Below, piece by piece: positions 1 through 8,932 of a stretch of DNA of 64,000 bases. The translations under genes were made by a program, and so were the position numbers. The stretch is taken from contig NZ_VNIA01000001.1 of the NCBI RefSeq assembly GCF_008124875.1, positions 512,721 through 576,720 of the forward strand, written 5' to 3'. Origin of the DNA: Tenacibaculum adriaticum. Its GTDB lineage: Bacteria > Bacteroidota > Bacteroidia > Flavobacteriales > Flavobacteriaceae. Positions within the stretch are counted from its first letter, which is position 1. Each line of letters begins with the position of its first letter. The notes beneath the pieces are model-generated. The model saw only the letters and a list, made by a program, of their open reading frames with translations. It did not search any database and was not told the origin of the DNA.

Positions 1-1503
1 GGAGGAGGAAGTGGAACAGCAGCGACAACGAATGTTACTACAACAGGAACGCCACCATTAAACTATTGTGATTCTAAAGGAAATAGTGTTGCAGATGAAT
101 ATATAGGAAGAGTTCAATTAGGAACTATTAATAATACTTCTGGAGGAGGAAGTGGATATACAGATCATACTTCAATTTCAACAACTTTATCAAAATCAGC
201 ATCAGCTACTATTACAATTACCCCTACTTGGACAGGAACCACGTATAATGAAGGTTATGCAGTGTTTATTGATTATAACCAAGATGGAGATTTTGCAGAT
301 AGTGGAGAAACAGTTTGGACGAAAACAGCTTCTAAAACGACGCCAGTTTCAGGATCATTTACGGTACCCGCAAGTGCAGCATCAGGAGCAACAAGAATGC
401 GTGTTTCTATGAAATATAATGGAATACCAACTTCATGTGAAACATTTTCTTATGGAGAAGTAGAAGATTATACTGTGGTAATTGGAGCAGGAGCACCAGA
501 TACACAGGCACCTAGTACACCAGGAAACGTTAGTGCATCAAGCGTTACACAAACATCAGCAACACTAAGCTGGTCAGCATCATCAGATAATGTTGGAGTA
601 ACAGGATATGATGTGTATAGAGGAGCAACTTTTGTAACTTCAACCACATCAACATCTACAAATGTATCAGGATTAACAGCAGCAACAAGTTATACGTATT
701 CAGTAAGAGCAAAAGATACAGCAGGAAATGAATCTGCATCAGGATCAGTAACATTTACTACATTAAGTAATCAAGTTTCTTACTGTGCATCAACAGGAAG
801 TAGAGTTACGTATGAGTGGATTGATTATGTATCATTTGGAGGTATGACAAATTCAACTGGAGCTAATGGAGGTTACGGAGATTTTACAAGTCAAGTAGCA
901 ACAGTAGCACCAGGATCTACAAACCAAATTATTTTTAGTGCAGGATTTAGCGGAAGCACTTATACTGAGTTTTTTACAATTTGGATTGATTTTAACCAAA
1001 ACGGAACATTCGAATCAAATGAAGAAGTGGTAGCAGGATCGTCATCAAGTGCCGGTAATTTATCAGCAGATATTATTGTGCCATCAGATGCGGTATTAGG
1101 AAATACGAGAATGCGTGTTTCTATGAAATATAATAGTAAATCTACAGCCTGCGAGTCTTTTGGAGATGGAGAGGTTGAAGACTACACGGTTAATATAACA
1201 AATTCGGCAGCGGTTGTTCAAACGTTTGGGGAAGTAGCCAATGTAAAAGCATCTACAATAGGTAATGAAGGCAGCTTTGTTCTAAAAGCGGTTCCAAATC
1301 CAGCGACTAATTTTGTTCATGTTAATTTACAAATTAGAGGAGATATTGCATCATATAGAATCCTAAATATTATAGGCCAATTAGTAAAAAAAGGAAAACT
1401 AAACGGAGAGAGTATTAGTCTATCTAATTTGAAAACAGGAATGTATATTTTAGAAGTTAATGATGGACAAAAGTTATTAAAAACCAAATTGGTAAAGAAA
1501 TAA
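1..1503 (+). CDS. T9SS-secreted GEVED / fibronectin type III protein (5' end outside window)
   Basis: The frame is open from base 1, so the start lies to the left of the window. The visible part has the end of a linker, a GEVED domain (ending in GEVEDYTVVI, about bases 58-483), one fibronectin type III domain (about 505-765), a second GEVED domain (about 780-1197), and a C-terminal T9SS type A sorting domain that begins at VPNPATNF and ends in LVKK. GEVED domains have a Ca-like DYNQDGDF loop, seen here at IDYNQDGDFADSGE. T9SS cargo is exported across the outer membrane and anchored or released at the surface. It is a tandem paralogue of the M43 metalloprotease gene downstream and matches that gene's C-terminal half, so the missing N-terminus may also be a protease domain; that is inference. 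Confidence 0.9.
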   Translation, partial: GGGSGTAATTNVTTTGTPPLNYCDSKGNSVADEYIGRVQLGTINNTSGGGSGYTDHTSISTTLSKSASATITITPTWTGTTYNEGYAVFIDYNQDGDFADSGETVWTKTASKTTPVSGSFTVPASAASGATRMRVSMKYNGIPTSCETFSYGEVEDYTVVIGAGAPDTQAPSTPGNVSASSVTQTSATLSWSASSDNVGVTGYDVYRGATFVTSTTSTSTNVSGLTAATSYTYSVRAKDTAGNESASGSVTFTTLSNQVSYCASTGSRVTYEWIDYVSFGGMTNSTGANGGYGDFTSQVATVAPGSTNQIIFSAGFSGSTYTEFFTIWIDFNQNGTFESNEEVVAGSSSSAGNLSADIIVPSDAVLGNTRMRVSMKYNSKSTACESFGDGEVEDYTVNITNSAAVVQTFGEVANVKASTIGNEGSFVLKAVPNPATNFVHVNLQIRGDIASYRILNIIGQLVKKGKLNGESISLSNLKTGMYILEVNDGQKLLKTKLVKK

Positions 1504-1527
1504 CCTATCAGTTTCATGAGGAAATAA

Positions 1528-1554
1528 AACCCCAAGATGATTTTGCTTGGGGTT
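1528..1554 (+). terminator. Rho-independent terminator
   Basis: A perfect 9-bp stem, AACCCCAAG / CTTGGGGTT, with a 9-base loop lies 24 bases after the stop of the upstream surface-protein gene. A modest T-rich tail (ctattctta) follows. Confidence 0.75.
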
Positions 1555-1663
1555 CTATTCTTATGATTAAACATAATTTTTTATGTTTTTTTACAGCTTA
1601 CACTTAAATATTTACGATTTATACATAATTTTTTAATTTTCTTTTAACTTTAAATAAAAAAAT

Positions 1664-1671
1664 TATATTTG
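1664..1671 (+). promoter_or_regulatory. Putative Bacteroidota -7 promoter element
   Basis: TATATTTG matches the TAnnTTTG consensus of Bacteroidota housekeeping promoters, about 100 bases before the metalloprotease start. No clear TTTG -33 box is seen. The 269-base gap between the two paralogues otherwise holds only AT-rich sequence and the terminator. Confidence 0.4.
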
Positions 1672-1772
1672 CTACTGCTTTAACAAAAATTTATGATTTT
1701 TTTTAGATTATTTATTTTTAAATAACCTAAAGGTTAAGCAAAATATAATATTAATTAAAACCCTTCAATCAA

Positions 1773-4436
1773 ATGAAAAAAATTACCCTAACACTTATGT
1801 GTTTATTATTTGTTGCTGTAAATTTTGCACAACAAAGAAACTGTCACTCAATGGAAAACCTTGAGTATAGACAATCTCTAGACCCGACATTACAACAACG
1901 TATGGGAGAAATAGAATCTTTTACTCAAAGAAAGGTAAGAGAAAAGGAAAGTAACCAAGCAAGAGTAGACGGTCAAATTATTACTATTCCTGTAGTAGTT
2001 CATGTTATTTATAGCAATTCTCAAGAAAATATTAGTGCTGCACAGATTCAGTCGCAATTAGATGTTTTAAATGAAGATTACCGTAGAACTAATTCTGATG
2101 CAAATAGTAAATGGTCTCAAGCAGCAGATACTCAAATTGAGTTTCAATTGGCGACTATAGATCCTAATGGTAACCCAACAACAGGTATTACTAGAAAATC
2201 TTCTTCTACAACTTCTTGGGGAACTAATGATGCAATGAAAAAATCATCTCAAGGAGGTGTGGACCCATGGGATGCTTCAGAATATTTAAATATGTGGGTT
2301 TGTAACATTGGAGGTGGAATTTTGGGATACGCTCAATTCCCAGGAGGTAGTGCTTCTACTGATGGTGTTGTTATGGGACCTCAATATTTTGGTAGTTCTG
2401 ATAAAGGAACAGGATTTTATTTATCTGCTCCTTTCGATAAAGGAAGAACAACAACTCACGAAGTTGGTCACTTTTTAAACTTACGTCATATTTGGGGTGA
2501 TGGAGGTTGTGGAGTAGATGATTTTGTATCAGATACTCCAGAATCAGATGCGGCTAATTATGGCTGTGAATCGTCACACTCTTCTTGTGGTTCTTTAGAT
2601 ATGGTAGAAAATTACATGGATTATTCTGATGATACTTGTATGAATTTATTTACGGTAGGACAAAAAGCAAGAATGCGTACTGTTTTAGAAGCAGGAGGGT
2701 CTCGTAGAAGTTTAGCATTATCTGATAAATTTGGAACCCCTTGTGATTTAGCAGCACCAGCCAGTTTATCGTCTTCAAGTGTTGGAGATAACGGATTTAC
2801 AGTATCATGGAGTTCGGTTTCTGGTGCAGTATCTTATGATGTTACTGTTGGTGGAAGTACCTCAAACGTTTCTGGAACTTCATTTACTGCCTCAGGTTTA
2901 ACAGCAGGAACTCAATATTCAGTATCTGTATCTGCTAAATGTTCAGATGGAGGAAGTGGAACAGCAGCGACAACGAATGTTACTACAACAGGAACGCCAC
3001 CATTAAACTATTGTGATTCTAAAGGAAATAGTGTTGCAGATGAATATATAGGAAGAGTTCAATTAGGAACTATTAACAATACTTCTGGAGGAGGAAGTGG
3101 ATATACAGATCATACTTCAATTTCAACAACTTTAGCAAAATCAGCATCAGCTACTATTACAATTACTCCTACTTGGACAGGAACCACGTATAATGAAGGT
3201 TATGCAGTGTTTATTGATTATAACCAAGATGGAGATTTTGCAGATAGTGGAGAAACAGTTTGGACGAAAACAGCTTCTAAAACGACACCAGTTTCAGGAT
3301 CATTTACGGTACCAGCAAGTGCAGCATCAGGAGCAACAAGAATGCGTGTTTCTATGAAATATGATGGAGTGCCGACTTCATGTGAGACATTTTCTTATGG
3401 AGAAGTAGAAGATTATACTGTGGTAATTGGAGCAGGAGCACCAGATACACAGGCACCTAGTACACCAGGAAACGTTAGTGCATCAAGCGTTACACAAACA
3501 TCAGCAACACTAAGCTGGTCAGCATCATCAGATAATGTTGGAGTAACAGGATATGATGTGTATAGAGGAGCAACTTTTGTAACTTCAACCACATCAACAT
3601 CTACAAATGTATCAGGATTAACAGCAGCAACAAGTTATACGTATTCAGTAAGAGCAAAAGATGCAGCAGGAAATGAATCTGCAGCAGGCACTGTATCATT
3701 TACAACGTTGAGTAATCAGGTTTCTTATTGTACATCAACAGGAAGCAGAGTTACGTATGAGTGGATTGATTATGTGTCATTTGGAGGTATGACAAATTCA
3801 ACAGGAGCTAATGGAGGTTATGGAGATTTTACAAGTCAAGTAGCAACAGTAGCTCCAGGATCATCAAATCAATTGTTAGTAAGTGCTGGTTTTAGCGGGT
3901 CTTCATATACAGAATTCTTTAGTGTATGGATTGATTTTAATCAAGATGGAACATTTGCTAGTAGTGAAAAAGTAGCATCAGGATCATCTAGTAGTGCAGG
4001 AAATTTAAGTTATACAGTTGCAGTACCTGCAAATGCAGTATTAGGAAATACAAGAATGCGTGTTTCTATGAAATATAACTCAGCATCAACTGCTTGTGAG
4101 TCTTTTGGAGATGGAGAAGTTGAAGATTATACGGTTAATATTTCAACATCTGCACGTTCTTACGGAGCTGATGTTTCTGCAGAAGCTTTAAGAAACGAGA
4201 AAGTTTTAGATGTAGTTGCATATCCAAATCCAGCAACCAGCTTTATTCAAGTAAAGTTAAATACTAAAGATACATCTAATGCAACGTATAGAATTGTGAA
4301 TACAATCGGTCAATCTGTACAAACAGGTAGATTAGACAATGCAAACATTAACGTTTCCAAATTACAAACGGGAATGTATATTTTAGAAGTTAACGATGGT
4401 CAAAAGCTATTAACAACTAAATTGGTTAAGAAATAA
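1773..4436 (+). CDS. M43-family zinc metalloprotease with fn3, GEVED and T9SS domains
   Basis: A secreted protease of 887 residues. Order of parts: signal peptide (residues 1-19, MKKITLTLMCLLFVAVNFAQ), propeptide, catalytic domain with zinc motif HEVGHFLNLRH (ligands H229, H233 and H239, general base E230) followed by the Met-turn region NYMDYSDD, fn3 domain (about 323-410), GEVED domain (about 413-550), second fn3 (about 556-645), second GEVED (about 650-790), and a T9SS type A sorting domain (about 815-887) ending KLVKK. The extended HExxHxxxxxH motif is that of pappalysin-like M43 peptidases, which cut extracellular proteins. The start is the only ATG with a signal peptide. Its last 500 residues nearly duplicate the gene upstream. 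Confidence 0.93.
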   Translation: MKKITLTLMCLLFVAVNFAQQRNCHSMENLEYRQSLDPTLQQRMGEIESFTQRKVREKESNQARVDGQIITIPVVVHVIYSNSQENISAAQIQSQLDVLNEDYRRTNSDANSKWSQAADTQIEFQLATIDPNGNPTTGITRKSSSTTSWGTNDAMKKSSQGGVDPWDASEYLNMWVCNIGGGILGYAQFPGGSASTDGVVMGPQYFGSSDKGTGFYLSAPFDKGRTTTHEVGHFLNLRHIWGDGGCGVDDFVSDTPESDAANYGCESSHSSCGSLDMVENYMDYSDDTCMNLFTVGQKARMRTVLEAGGSRRSLALSDKFGTPCDLAAPASLSSSSVGDNGFTVSWSSVSGAVSYDVTVGGSTSNVSGTSFTASGLTAGTQYSVSVSAKCSDGGSGTAATTNVTTTGTPPLNYCDSKGNSVADEYIGRVQLGTINNTSGGGSGYTDHTSISTTLAKSASATITITPTWTGTTYNEGYAVFIDYNQDGDFADSGETVWTKTASKTTPVSGSFTVPASAASGATRMRVSMKYDGVPTSCETFSYGEVEDYTVVIGAGAPDTQAPSTPGNVSASSVTQTSATLSWSASSDNVGVTGYDVYRGATFVTSTTSTSTNVSGLTAATSYTYSVRAKDAAGNESAAGTVSFTTLSNQVSYCTSTGSRVTYEWIDYVSFGGMTNSTGANGGYGDFTSQVATVAPGSSNQLLVSAGFSGSSYTEFFSVWIDFNQDGTFASSEKVASGSSSSAGNLSYTVAVPANAVLGNTRMRVSMKYNSASTACESFGDGEVEDYTVNISTSARSYGADVSAEALRNEKVLDVVAYPNPATSFIQVKLNTKDTSNATYRIVNTIGQSVQTGRLDNANINVSKLQTGMYILEVNDGQKLLTTKLVKK

Positions 4437-4463
4437 TCACCCTTCATTTTTTTAAAACCAATT

Positions 4464-4491
4464 AAACCCGAGCAAATTGCTCGGGTTTTTT
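4464..4491 (+). terminator. Rho-independent terminator
   Basis: A 12-bp inverted repeat, AAACCCGAGCAA / TTGCTCGGGTTT, followed by TTTTTTG, 28 bases after the metalloprotease stop. The ABC-F gene starts 25 bases later, so that gene needs its own promoter or read-through. Confidence 0.85.
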
Positions 4492-4515
4492 GTTTCTTTG
4501 CGTAAAATTATACAG

Positions 4516-6375
4516 ATGAATTACCTTACGGTTGAAAATATATCAAAAGCTTATGGCGAAAGAGTATTGTTTGAAGATATTTCTTTCGGAATTAATAAAG
4601 ATCAGAAAATTGCATTTGTAGCAAAAAATGGTAGTGGAAAGACTTCTATTTTAAATATTATAGCAGGTTTAGATACACCAGACACGGGGCAAATAACGAG
4701 TCGAAAAGGAATTTATATAGCTTATTTAGCACAAGACGATAAATTAAATCCTGAGTTAACAATAGAGGAAACTATTTTTTCAACAGAAAATAAAATTCTT
4801 ACGATTGTAAAACAATATGAAAAAGCACTAGAAAACCCTGATGAAGTTGAAGCTTATCAACATGCGTTTGAATTAATGGAGCAACACAATGCCTGGGATT
4901 TTGAAACACAATACAAACAAATTTTATCCAGATTGAAGTTGGATGACTTAAGTCAAAAAGTGGGTACGCTTTCTGGAGGCCAAAAAAAACGATTGGGGTT
5001 AGCGATTGTACTAATAAATAAACCAGATTTATTGATTTTAGATGAGCCAACCAACCATTTAGATTTAGAAATGATAGAATGGCTAGAGGCTTTTTTTGCA
5101 AAAGAAAAGATTACCTTGTTTATGGTAACGCACGACCGTTACTTTTTAGAGCGTGTATGCAATGAAATTATAGAGTTAGATAACGGACAGTTATATAAGT
5201 ATAAAGGAAACTACTCGTATTACCTTCAAAATAAAGAAGAACGACAAGCGCTTGAAGCTGTTAACTTGAGTAAAGCAAAAAGTTTGTTCAAAAAAGAGTT
5301 GGAATGGATGCGTCGTCAACCTAAAGCACGAACTACGAAGTCGAAATCACGTATTGATGACTTCACTGAAATTAAAGAAAAAGCACATCAGCGAAGAAAC
5401 GAACATGAAGTTCAGTTAGAAATTAACATGGAGCGCTTGGGAAGTAAAATTGTTGAGCTACATAAGTTAAAAAAATCTTTTGATGATAAAGTTATTTTAG
5501 ACGGATTTGACTATGTGTTTACAAGAGGAGAACGCATAGGGATTATCGGAAAAAACGGAACAGGTAAGTCGTCTTTTTTAAATATTTTAACAGGAAAAGT
5601 TCCTGTTGATGGAGGAAAAGTGATTGTAGGAGAAACCGTAAAATTTGGTTACTATACCCAAAAAGGTATTGTTATTAAAGAAGGACAGAAAGTAATAGAC
5701 GTTATTAAAGAATTTGGTGAGTATATTCCTTTAACGAAAGGAAGAAAAATTTCTGCAAGTCAATTATTAGAACGTTTTTTATTCGATAAAAAAAAGCAGC
5801 ATGATTTCGTTGAAAAACTAAGTGGTGGAGAACAAAAAAGATTGTATTTGTGTGCGGTACTTATTCAAAATCCTAATTTTTTAATTCTGGATGAACCTAC
5901 GAATGATTTAGATGTAGTTACTTTAAACGTGTTAGAAAACTTTCTATTAGATTACCCTGGTAATTTAATGGTTGTATCACATGACCGTTATTTTATGGAT
6001 AAAATAGTGGATAATTTGTTTGTGTTTAGAGGCGATGGAATTGTTGAAAATTTCCCTGGAAATTATTCTGATTTTAGAGCTTATGAAGATTCTAAAGAAG
6101 AAGAACCCAAGGAAGAGAAGAAAGAGGTTGTAGCACCCGTTAAAACACCTCAAAAAGGAAAGTTAAGTTTTAATGAAAACCGAGAATTTGGTTTGTTAGA
6201 AAAAGATATTGAAAAACTTCAGAAGAAAAAAGCAATTATTGAAACACAATTTATGAATAATGAAGTTTCATCAGAAGACATTAATGATAAATCAATAGAG
6301 CTCCAACAAATTATTGAAGATTTAGAAACAAAAGAAGAACGTTGGTTTGAGCTTTCCATGAAGTTGGAAGGATAG
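4516..6375 (+). CDS. ABC-F family ATPase (Uup-like)
   Basis: A soluble protein with two tandem ATP-binding cassettes and no membrane segments, as in ABC-F proteins that act on ribosomes. Cassette 1 has Walker A AKNGSGKT (residues 36-43; the first glycine is alanine), signature LSGGQKKR and Walker B LLILDEPTNHLD. Cassette 2 has GKNGTGKS, LSGGEQKR and FLILDEPTNDLD. The NDLD form and the charged C-terminal coiled coil (about 540-619) are like Uup rather than EttA. The start is the ATG of MNYLTVENIS; the longer open frame would begin inside the terminator hairpin. 619 residues, normal for the family. The precise role (translation factor, DNA-structure binding or antibiotic protection) cannot be told from sequence. 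Confidence 0.92.
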   Translation: MNYLTVENISKAYGERVLFEDISFGINKDQKIAFVAKNGSGKTSILNIIAGLDTPDTGQITSRKGIYIAYLAQDDKLNPELTIEETIFSTENKILTIVKQYEKALENPDEVEAYQHAFELMEQHNAWDFETQYKQILSRLKLDDLSQKVGTLSGGQKKRLGLAIVLINKPDLLILDEPTNHLDLEMIEWLEAFFAKEKITLFMVTHDRYFLERVCNEIIELDNGQLYKYKGNYSYYLQNKEERQALEAVNLSKAKSLFKKELEWMRRQPKARTTKSKSRIDDFTEIKEKAHQRRNEHEVQLEINMERLGSKIVELHKLKKSFDDKVILDGFDYVFTRGERIGIIGKNGTGKSSFLNILTGKVPVDGGKVIVGETVKFGYYTQKGIVIKEGQKVIDVIKEFGEYIPLTKGRKISASQLLERFLFDKKKQHDFVEKLSGGEQKRLYLCAVLIQNPNFLILDEPTNDLDVVTLNVLENFLLDYPGNLMVVSHDRYFMDKIVDNLFVFRGDGIVENFPGNYSDFRAYEDSKEEEPKEEKKEVVAPVKTPQKGKLSFNENREFGLLEKDIEKLQKKKAIIETQFMNNEVSSEDINDKSIELQQIIEDLETKEERWFELSMKLEG

Positions 6376-6405
6376 TTAGTTGTATAGTAACAAAAGTCTA
6401 TTTTT

Positions 6406-7083
6406 ATGAAACTTTTAATTATTGAAGATGAACATTTATTAGCTGAAACTATGATGGCTTATCTTAACAAAGAAGGATATCAATGTGAATGGGTTGATAA
6501 TTTAGAGAAAGCCAAAACTAAGAGTTGGGATTACGAGTATGATTGCTTGGTGGTAGATGTAAATTTACCAGACGGTAAAGGGTTTGAAGTCGTAAAGCAA
6601 CTGAAAGAAATGAGGTCTGATTGTGGTATTATCATTATTTCAGCTAAACACGCCCTTGATGATAAAATTTATGGCTTAGAAATAGGGGCTGATGATTATC
6701 TTACAAAACCATTTGATTTGGTAGAGCTTAATGCCAGAATTAAGTCCATTTTACGACGACGAAATTTTAACGCTCAAAACACCATTGTTTTTAACGAAAT
6801 TGAGGTTTTCCCAAATGATAAAAATGTAAAAGTTAATAATGAGTTTATAAAATTAACCAAAAAAGAGTACGATCTTTTACTATATTTTATAACTAATTTA
6901 CATAGGGTGATTCCGAAAAGTTCTATTGCAGAACACTTATGGGGAGATCAAATGGACATGGCGGATTCCTATGATTTTATATACTCCCACCTTAAAAATC
7001 TCCGGAAAAAAATCTTAAAGAAAAACGGAAAAGACTACATACAAACAGTATATGGAGTGGGTTATAAATTTACAGATGAATGA
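6406..7083 (+). CDS. OmpR/PhoB-family response regulator
   Basis: 225 residues. N-terminal receiver domain with acidic pocket E7/D8, phospho-acceptor D51 (VVDVNLPDG), S79 and K101 (TKPFD). A C-terminal winged helix (about 125-223) with the LTKKEYDLLLYF and TVYGVGYKF signatures binds DNA. The gene overlaps the kinase gene downstream by 4 bases (ATGA), so the two are translationally coupled and form a pair. It sits 30 bases after the ABC-F gene and may be co-transcribed with it. The stimulus cannot be inferred. Confidence 0.93.
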   Translation: MKLLIIEDEHLLAETMMAYLNKEGYQCEWVDNLEKAKTKSWDYEYDCLVVDVNLPDGKGFEVVKQLKEMRSDCGIIIISAKHALDDKIYGLEIGADDYLTKPFDLVELNARIKSILRRRNFNAQNTIVFNEIEVFPNDKNVKVNNEFIKLTKKEYDLLLYFITNLHRVIPKSSIAEHLWGDQMDMADSYDFIYSHLKNLRKKILKKNGKDYIQTVYGVGYKFTDE

Positions 7084-8378
7084 AATTACTTAGGTTTACC
7101 AATCAATATTACTTCATAGGGCTTTTGATTGCATCGTTAGTAGGAAGTGTTTTAGCATTTTATATTACGAAATACAATATAAACGAAGGGTTTAATCAAA
7201 AACTATATGCAGAAAAAGAACAATTAATACATGAGCTTAATGAGTTTGATGAATTACTATCAACTTACACACTTAACATTGGTGATAAAATTAACATAAA
7301 AAAGGTGGATGAGGATCCCAGAATAGAAACATTTATAAAAGATACTGTTATGTACAGTACTTATGAAAAAAATAATCTTAATCATAGACAGATACTATTT
7401 TCTGAAAAAATTAAAGAAAATTATTATATAATAAGTATTACTAAATCCTTACTATCACAAGAAAACTTAATCAAAGATGTTTTAGAAATTATTTTTGTTA
7501 TTATCATCCTGTTGTTTTTAACAATGGTATTATTAGCTAACATAGTATCTAAAATAGTTTGGAAGCCTTTTTATGACACATTATTCCAACTACGATCATA
7601 CAACATAAAAAAGTCAGAATCATTAAAGCTTCTACCAACAAAGGTGTTAGAATTTAATGAGTTAAACACAACAATTGAAAACATGACTTTTCAGGTTGAA
7701 AAAGATTATAAATTGTTAAGAGAATATACAGAGAACGTTTCACATGAAATACAAACACCATTAGCTATTATCAAAAACAAAATAGAGTTATTATTACAAG
7801 ATCAAACTCTTAATGAAGAACATTTAATTACATTAGCTCAGCTACATCAATCTACAGGGAGATTGTCTAGGTTAAGCAAAAACTTATCGATCTTAACTAA
7901 AATTGAAAACAATCAGTTTGTTGAAAATACAGAAATCTATTTAGCAGATTACATTAAAGAAAGAATAGAGGATTTTGAAGAATTATTAATTTTAAAAGAC
8001 ATTGAATTAACCACTAAATTTAAAGATAATCCCAAACTCTTATTAAACGAAACACTGGCGTATCTTCTTTTTAACAATTTAATTAGCAATGCCATTAAAC
8101 ACAATATCAAAGGAGGTGGGATTGCTATAGAAATTACAGATAAATCTTTTGTAATTACAAATACAGGAAAACCTCTTATTGTTTCTAAAGTAGAACTATT
8201 TAATAGATTTGTTAAATCTACAAATAGTTCAGAATCTACAGGTTTAGGATTATCTATGGTGAAAAAAATAATTTCTTTTTACAATTTTTATATTGCATAT
8301 AAAAATGAAGATAACTTACATGTTATCACTGTTTTATTTATTAAAAAAAATATTTTAAATACTAAAAATATTTTTTAG
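7080..8378 (+). CDS. Membrane sensor histidine kinase
   Basis: 432 residues. TM1 (about 11-30), an extracytoplasmic sensor of about 105 residues with no recognised fold, TM2 (about 137-160), a dimerisation domain with phospho-acceptor H222 in VSHEIQTPLAI, and a HATPase_c domain with N box NNLISNAIKHN and G2 box TGLGLSMVKK. The G1 (DxGxG) box is reduced (ITNTGKPL), a form often seen in short Bacteroidota kinases of the HisKA type. It is the cognate kinase of the overlapping OmpR-type regulator. The start ATG overlaps that regulator's TGA. Confidence 0.9.
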   Translation: MKLLRFTNQYYFIGLLIASLVGSVLAFYITKYNINEGFNQKLYAEKEQLIHELNEFDELLSTYTLNIGDKINIKKVDEDPRIETFIKDTVMYSTYEKNNLNHRQILFSEKIKENYYIISITKSLLSQENLIKDVLEIIFVIIILLFLTMVLLANIVSKIVWKPFYDTLFQLRSYNIKKSESLKLLPTKVLEFNELNTTIENMTFQVEKDYKLLREYTENVSHEIQTPLAIIKNKIELLLQDQTLNEEHLITLAQLHQSTGRLSRLSKNLSILTKIENNQFVENTEIYLADYIKERIEDFEELLILKDIELTTKFKDNPKLLLNETLAYLLFNNLISNAIKHNIKGGGIAIEITDKSFVITNTGKPLIVSKVELFNRFVKSTNSSESTGLGLSMVKKIISFYNFYIAYKNEDNLHVITVLFIKKNILNTKNIF

Positions 8379-8450
8379 GAGTTTTCTACAGATTCTCTCC
8401 AGATTTATATATCACTTTTGTGGCAAATAAAAATATAAATAAATAAAGTA

Positions 8451-8819
8451 ATGAAAGAAATATTAAAGTCTTTTAAAGAGAATGTAAAATCTATTAGTGG
8501 TTTTATTGCAGTTTCAGTAACAGAAATTGAATCAGGTATATCTTATGATTCGGAAGCTATTGATGGTTTCGATCCAGAATTAGCATCAGCCTATAACTTA
8601 GAAGTGGTTAAAGCTAAGTTAAACGCCATTAAAGTATTAGGGCTTAAAGAAGATATTGAGGATATAACAATTACCTTAAACGGACAAGTACATATAATTA
8701 ATGTAGCCCCTAGTGGTGCTTACTTTATTTATTTAGCAGTAGATTCTTCTAAAGCTAATTTAGGAATTACTAAGTCTTTATTAAATAAGCACAAACAAGA
8801 GTTATATAGCGCTTTATAA
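8451..8819 (+). CDS. Roadblock/LC7-like small protein
   Basis: 122 residues, no signal peptide or membrane segment. The pattern helix (KEILKSFKENVKSI) - strand (GFIAVSVTEIESGISYDS) - helix - strand pair (DITITLNGQVHIINVA / AYFIYLAVDSS) - helix is that of the roadblock/LC7 (MglB-like) fold, which typically binds small GTPases or forms dimeric scaffolds. No Ras-like GTPase gene is in the window, so a partner is not known. It lies 72 bases after the histidine kinase and is closed by a strong terminator. The fold call rests on pattern reading only. Confidence 0.6.
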   Translation: MKEILKSFKENVKSISGFIAVSVTEIESGISYDSEAIDGFDPELASAYNLEVVKAKLNAIKVLGLKEDIEDITITLNGQVHIINVAPSGAYFIYLAVDSSKANLGITKSLLNKHKQELYSAL

Positions 8820-8857
8820 TAAAGTTTCCGTAACGCAACAAAGTTTACCATTCATAT

Positions 8858-8890
8858 AAAAAGCATCTGTTTTAAAACAGATGCTTTTTT
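8858..8890. terminator. Bidirectional Rho-independent terminator
   Basis: AAAAAGCATCTGTTTT / AAAACAGATGCTTTTT forms a long hairpin with A and T runs on both sides, between the convergent roadblock-like and exonuclease genes. It can end transcription from either direction. Confidence 0.85.
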
Positions 8891-8932
8891 TGTAAATTAT
8901 AATAGTATTGTAAAAAGAATTCTGATTTATTA

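Noticed and set aside
152-412. 86-residue open frame, rich in Gln, inside the first surface-protein gene
   Set aside because: It is the +1 shadow of the GEVED coding frame; composition comes from the repeated ACA/GCA/TCA codons.
1317-1574. 85-residue minus-strand open frame spanning the end of the first gene
   Set aside because: It lies on the antisense of a conserved T9SS domain and runs through the terminator; no start signals.
4477-4515. Upstream extension of the ABC-F gene
   Set aside because: The extra 13 codons are encoded by the terminator hairpin; the family starts at MNYLTVENIS.
6406-8378. Recent transfer of the two-component pair
   Set aside because: Base composition and codon use look like those of neighbouring genes; no repeats or tRNA flank it.
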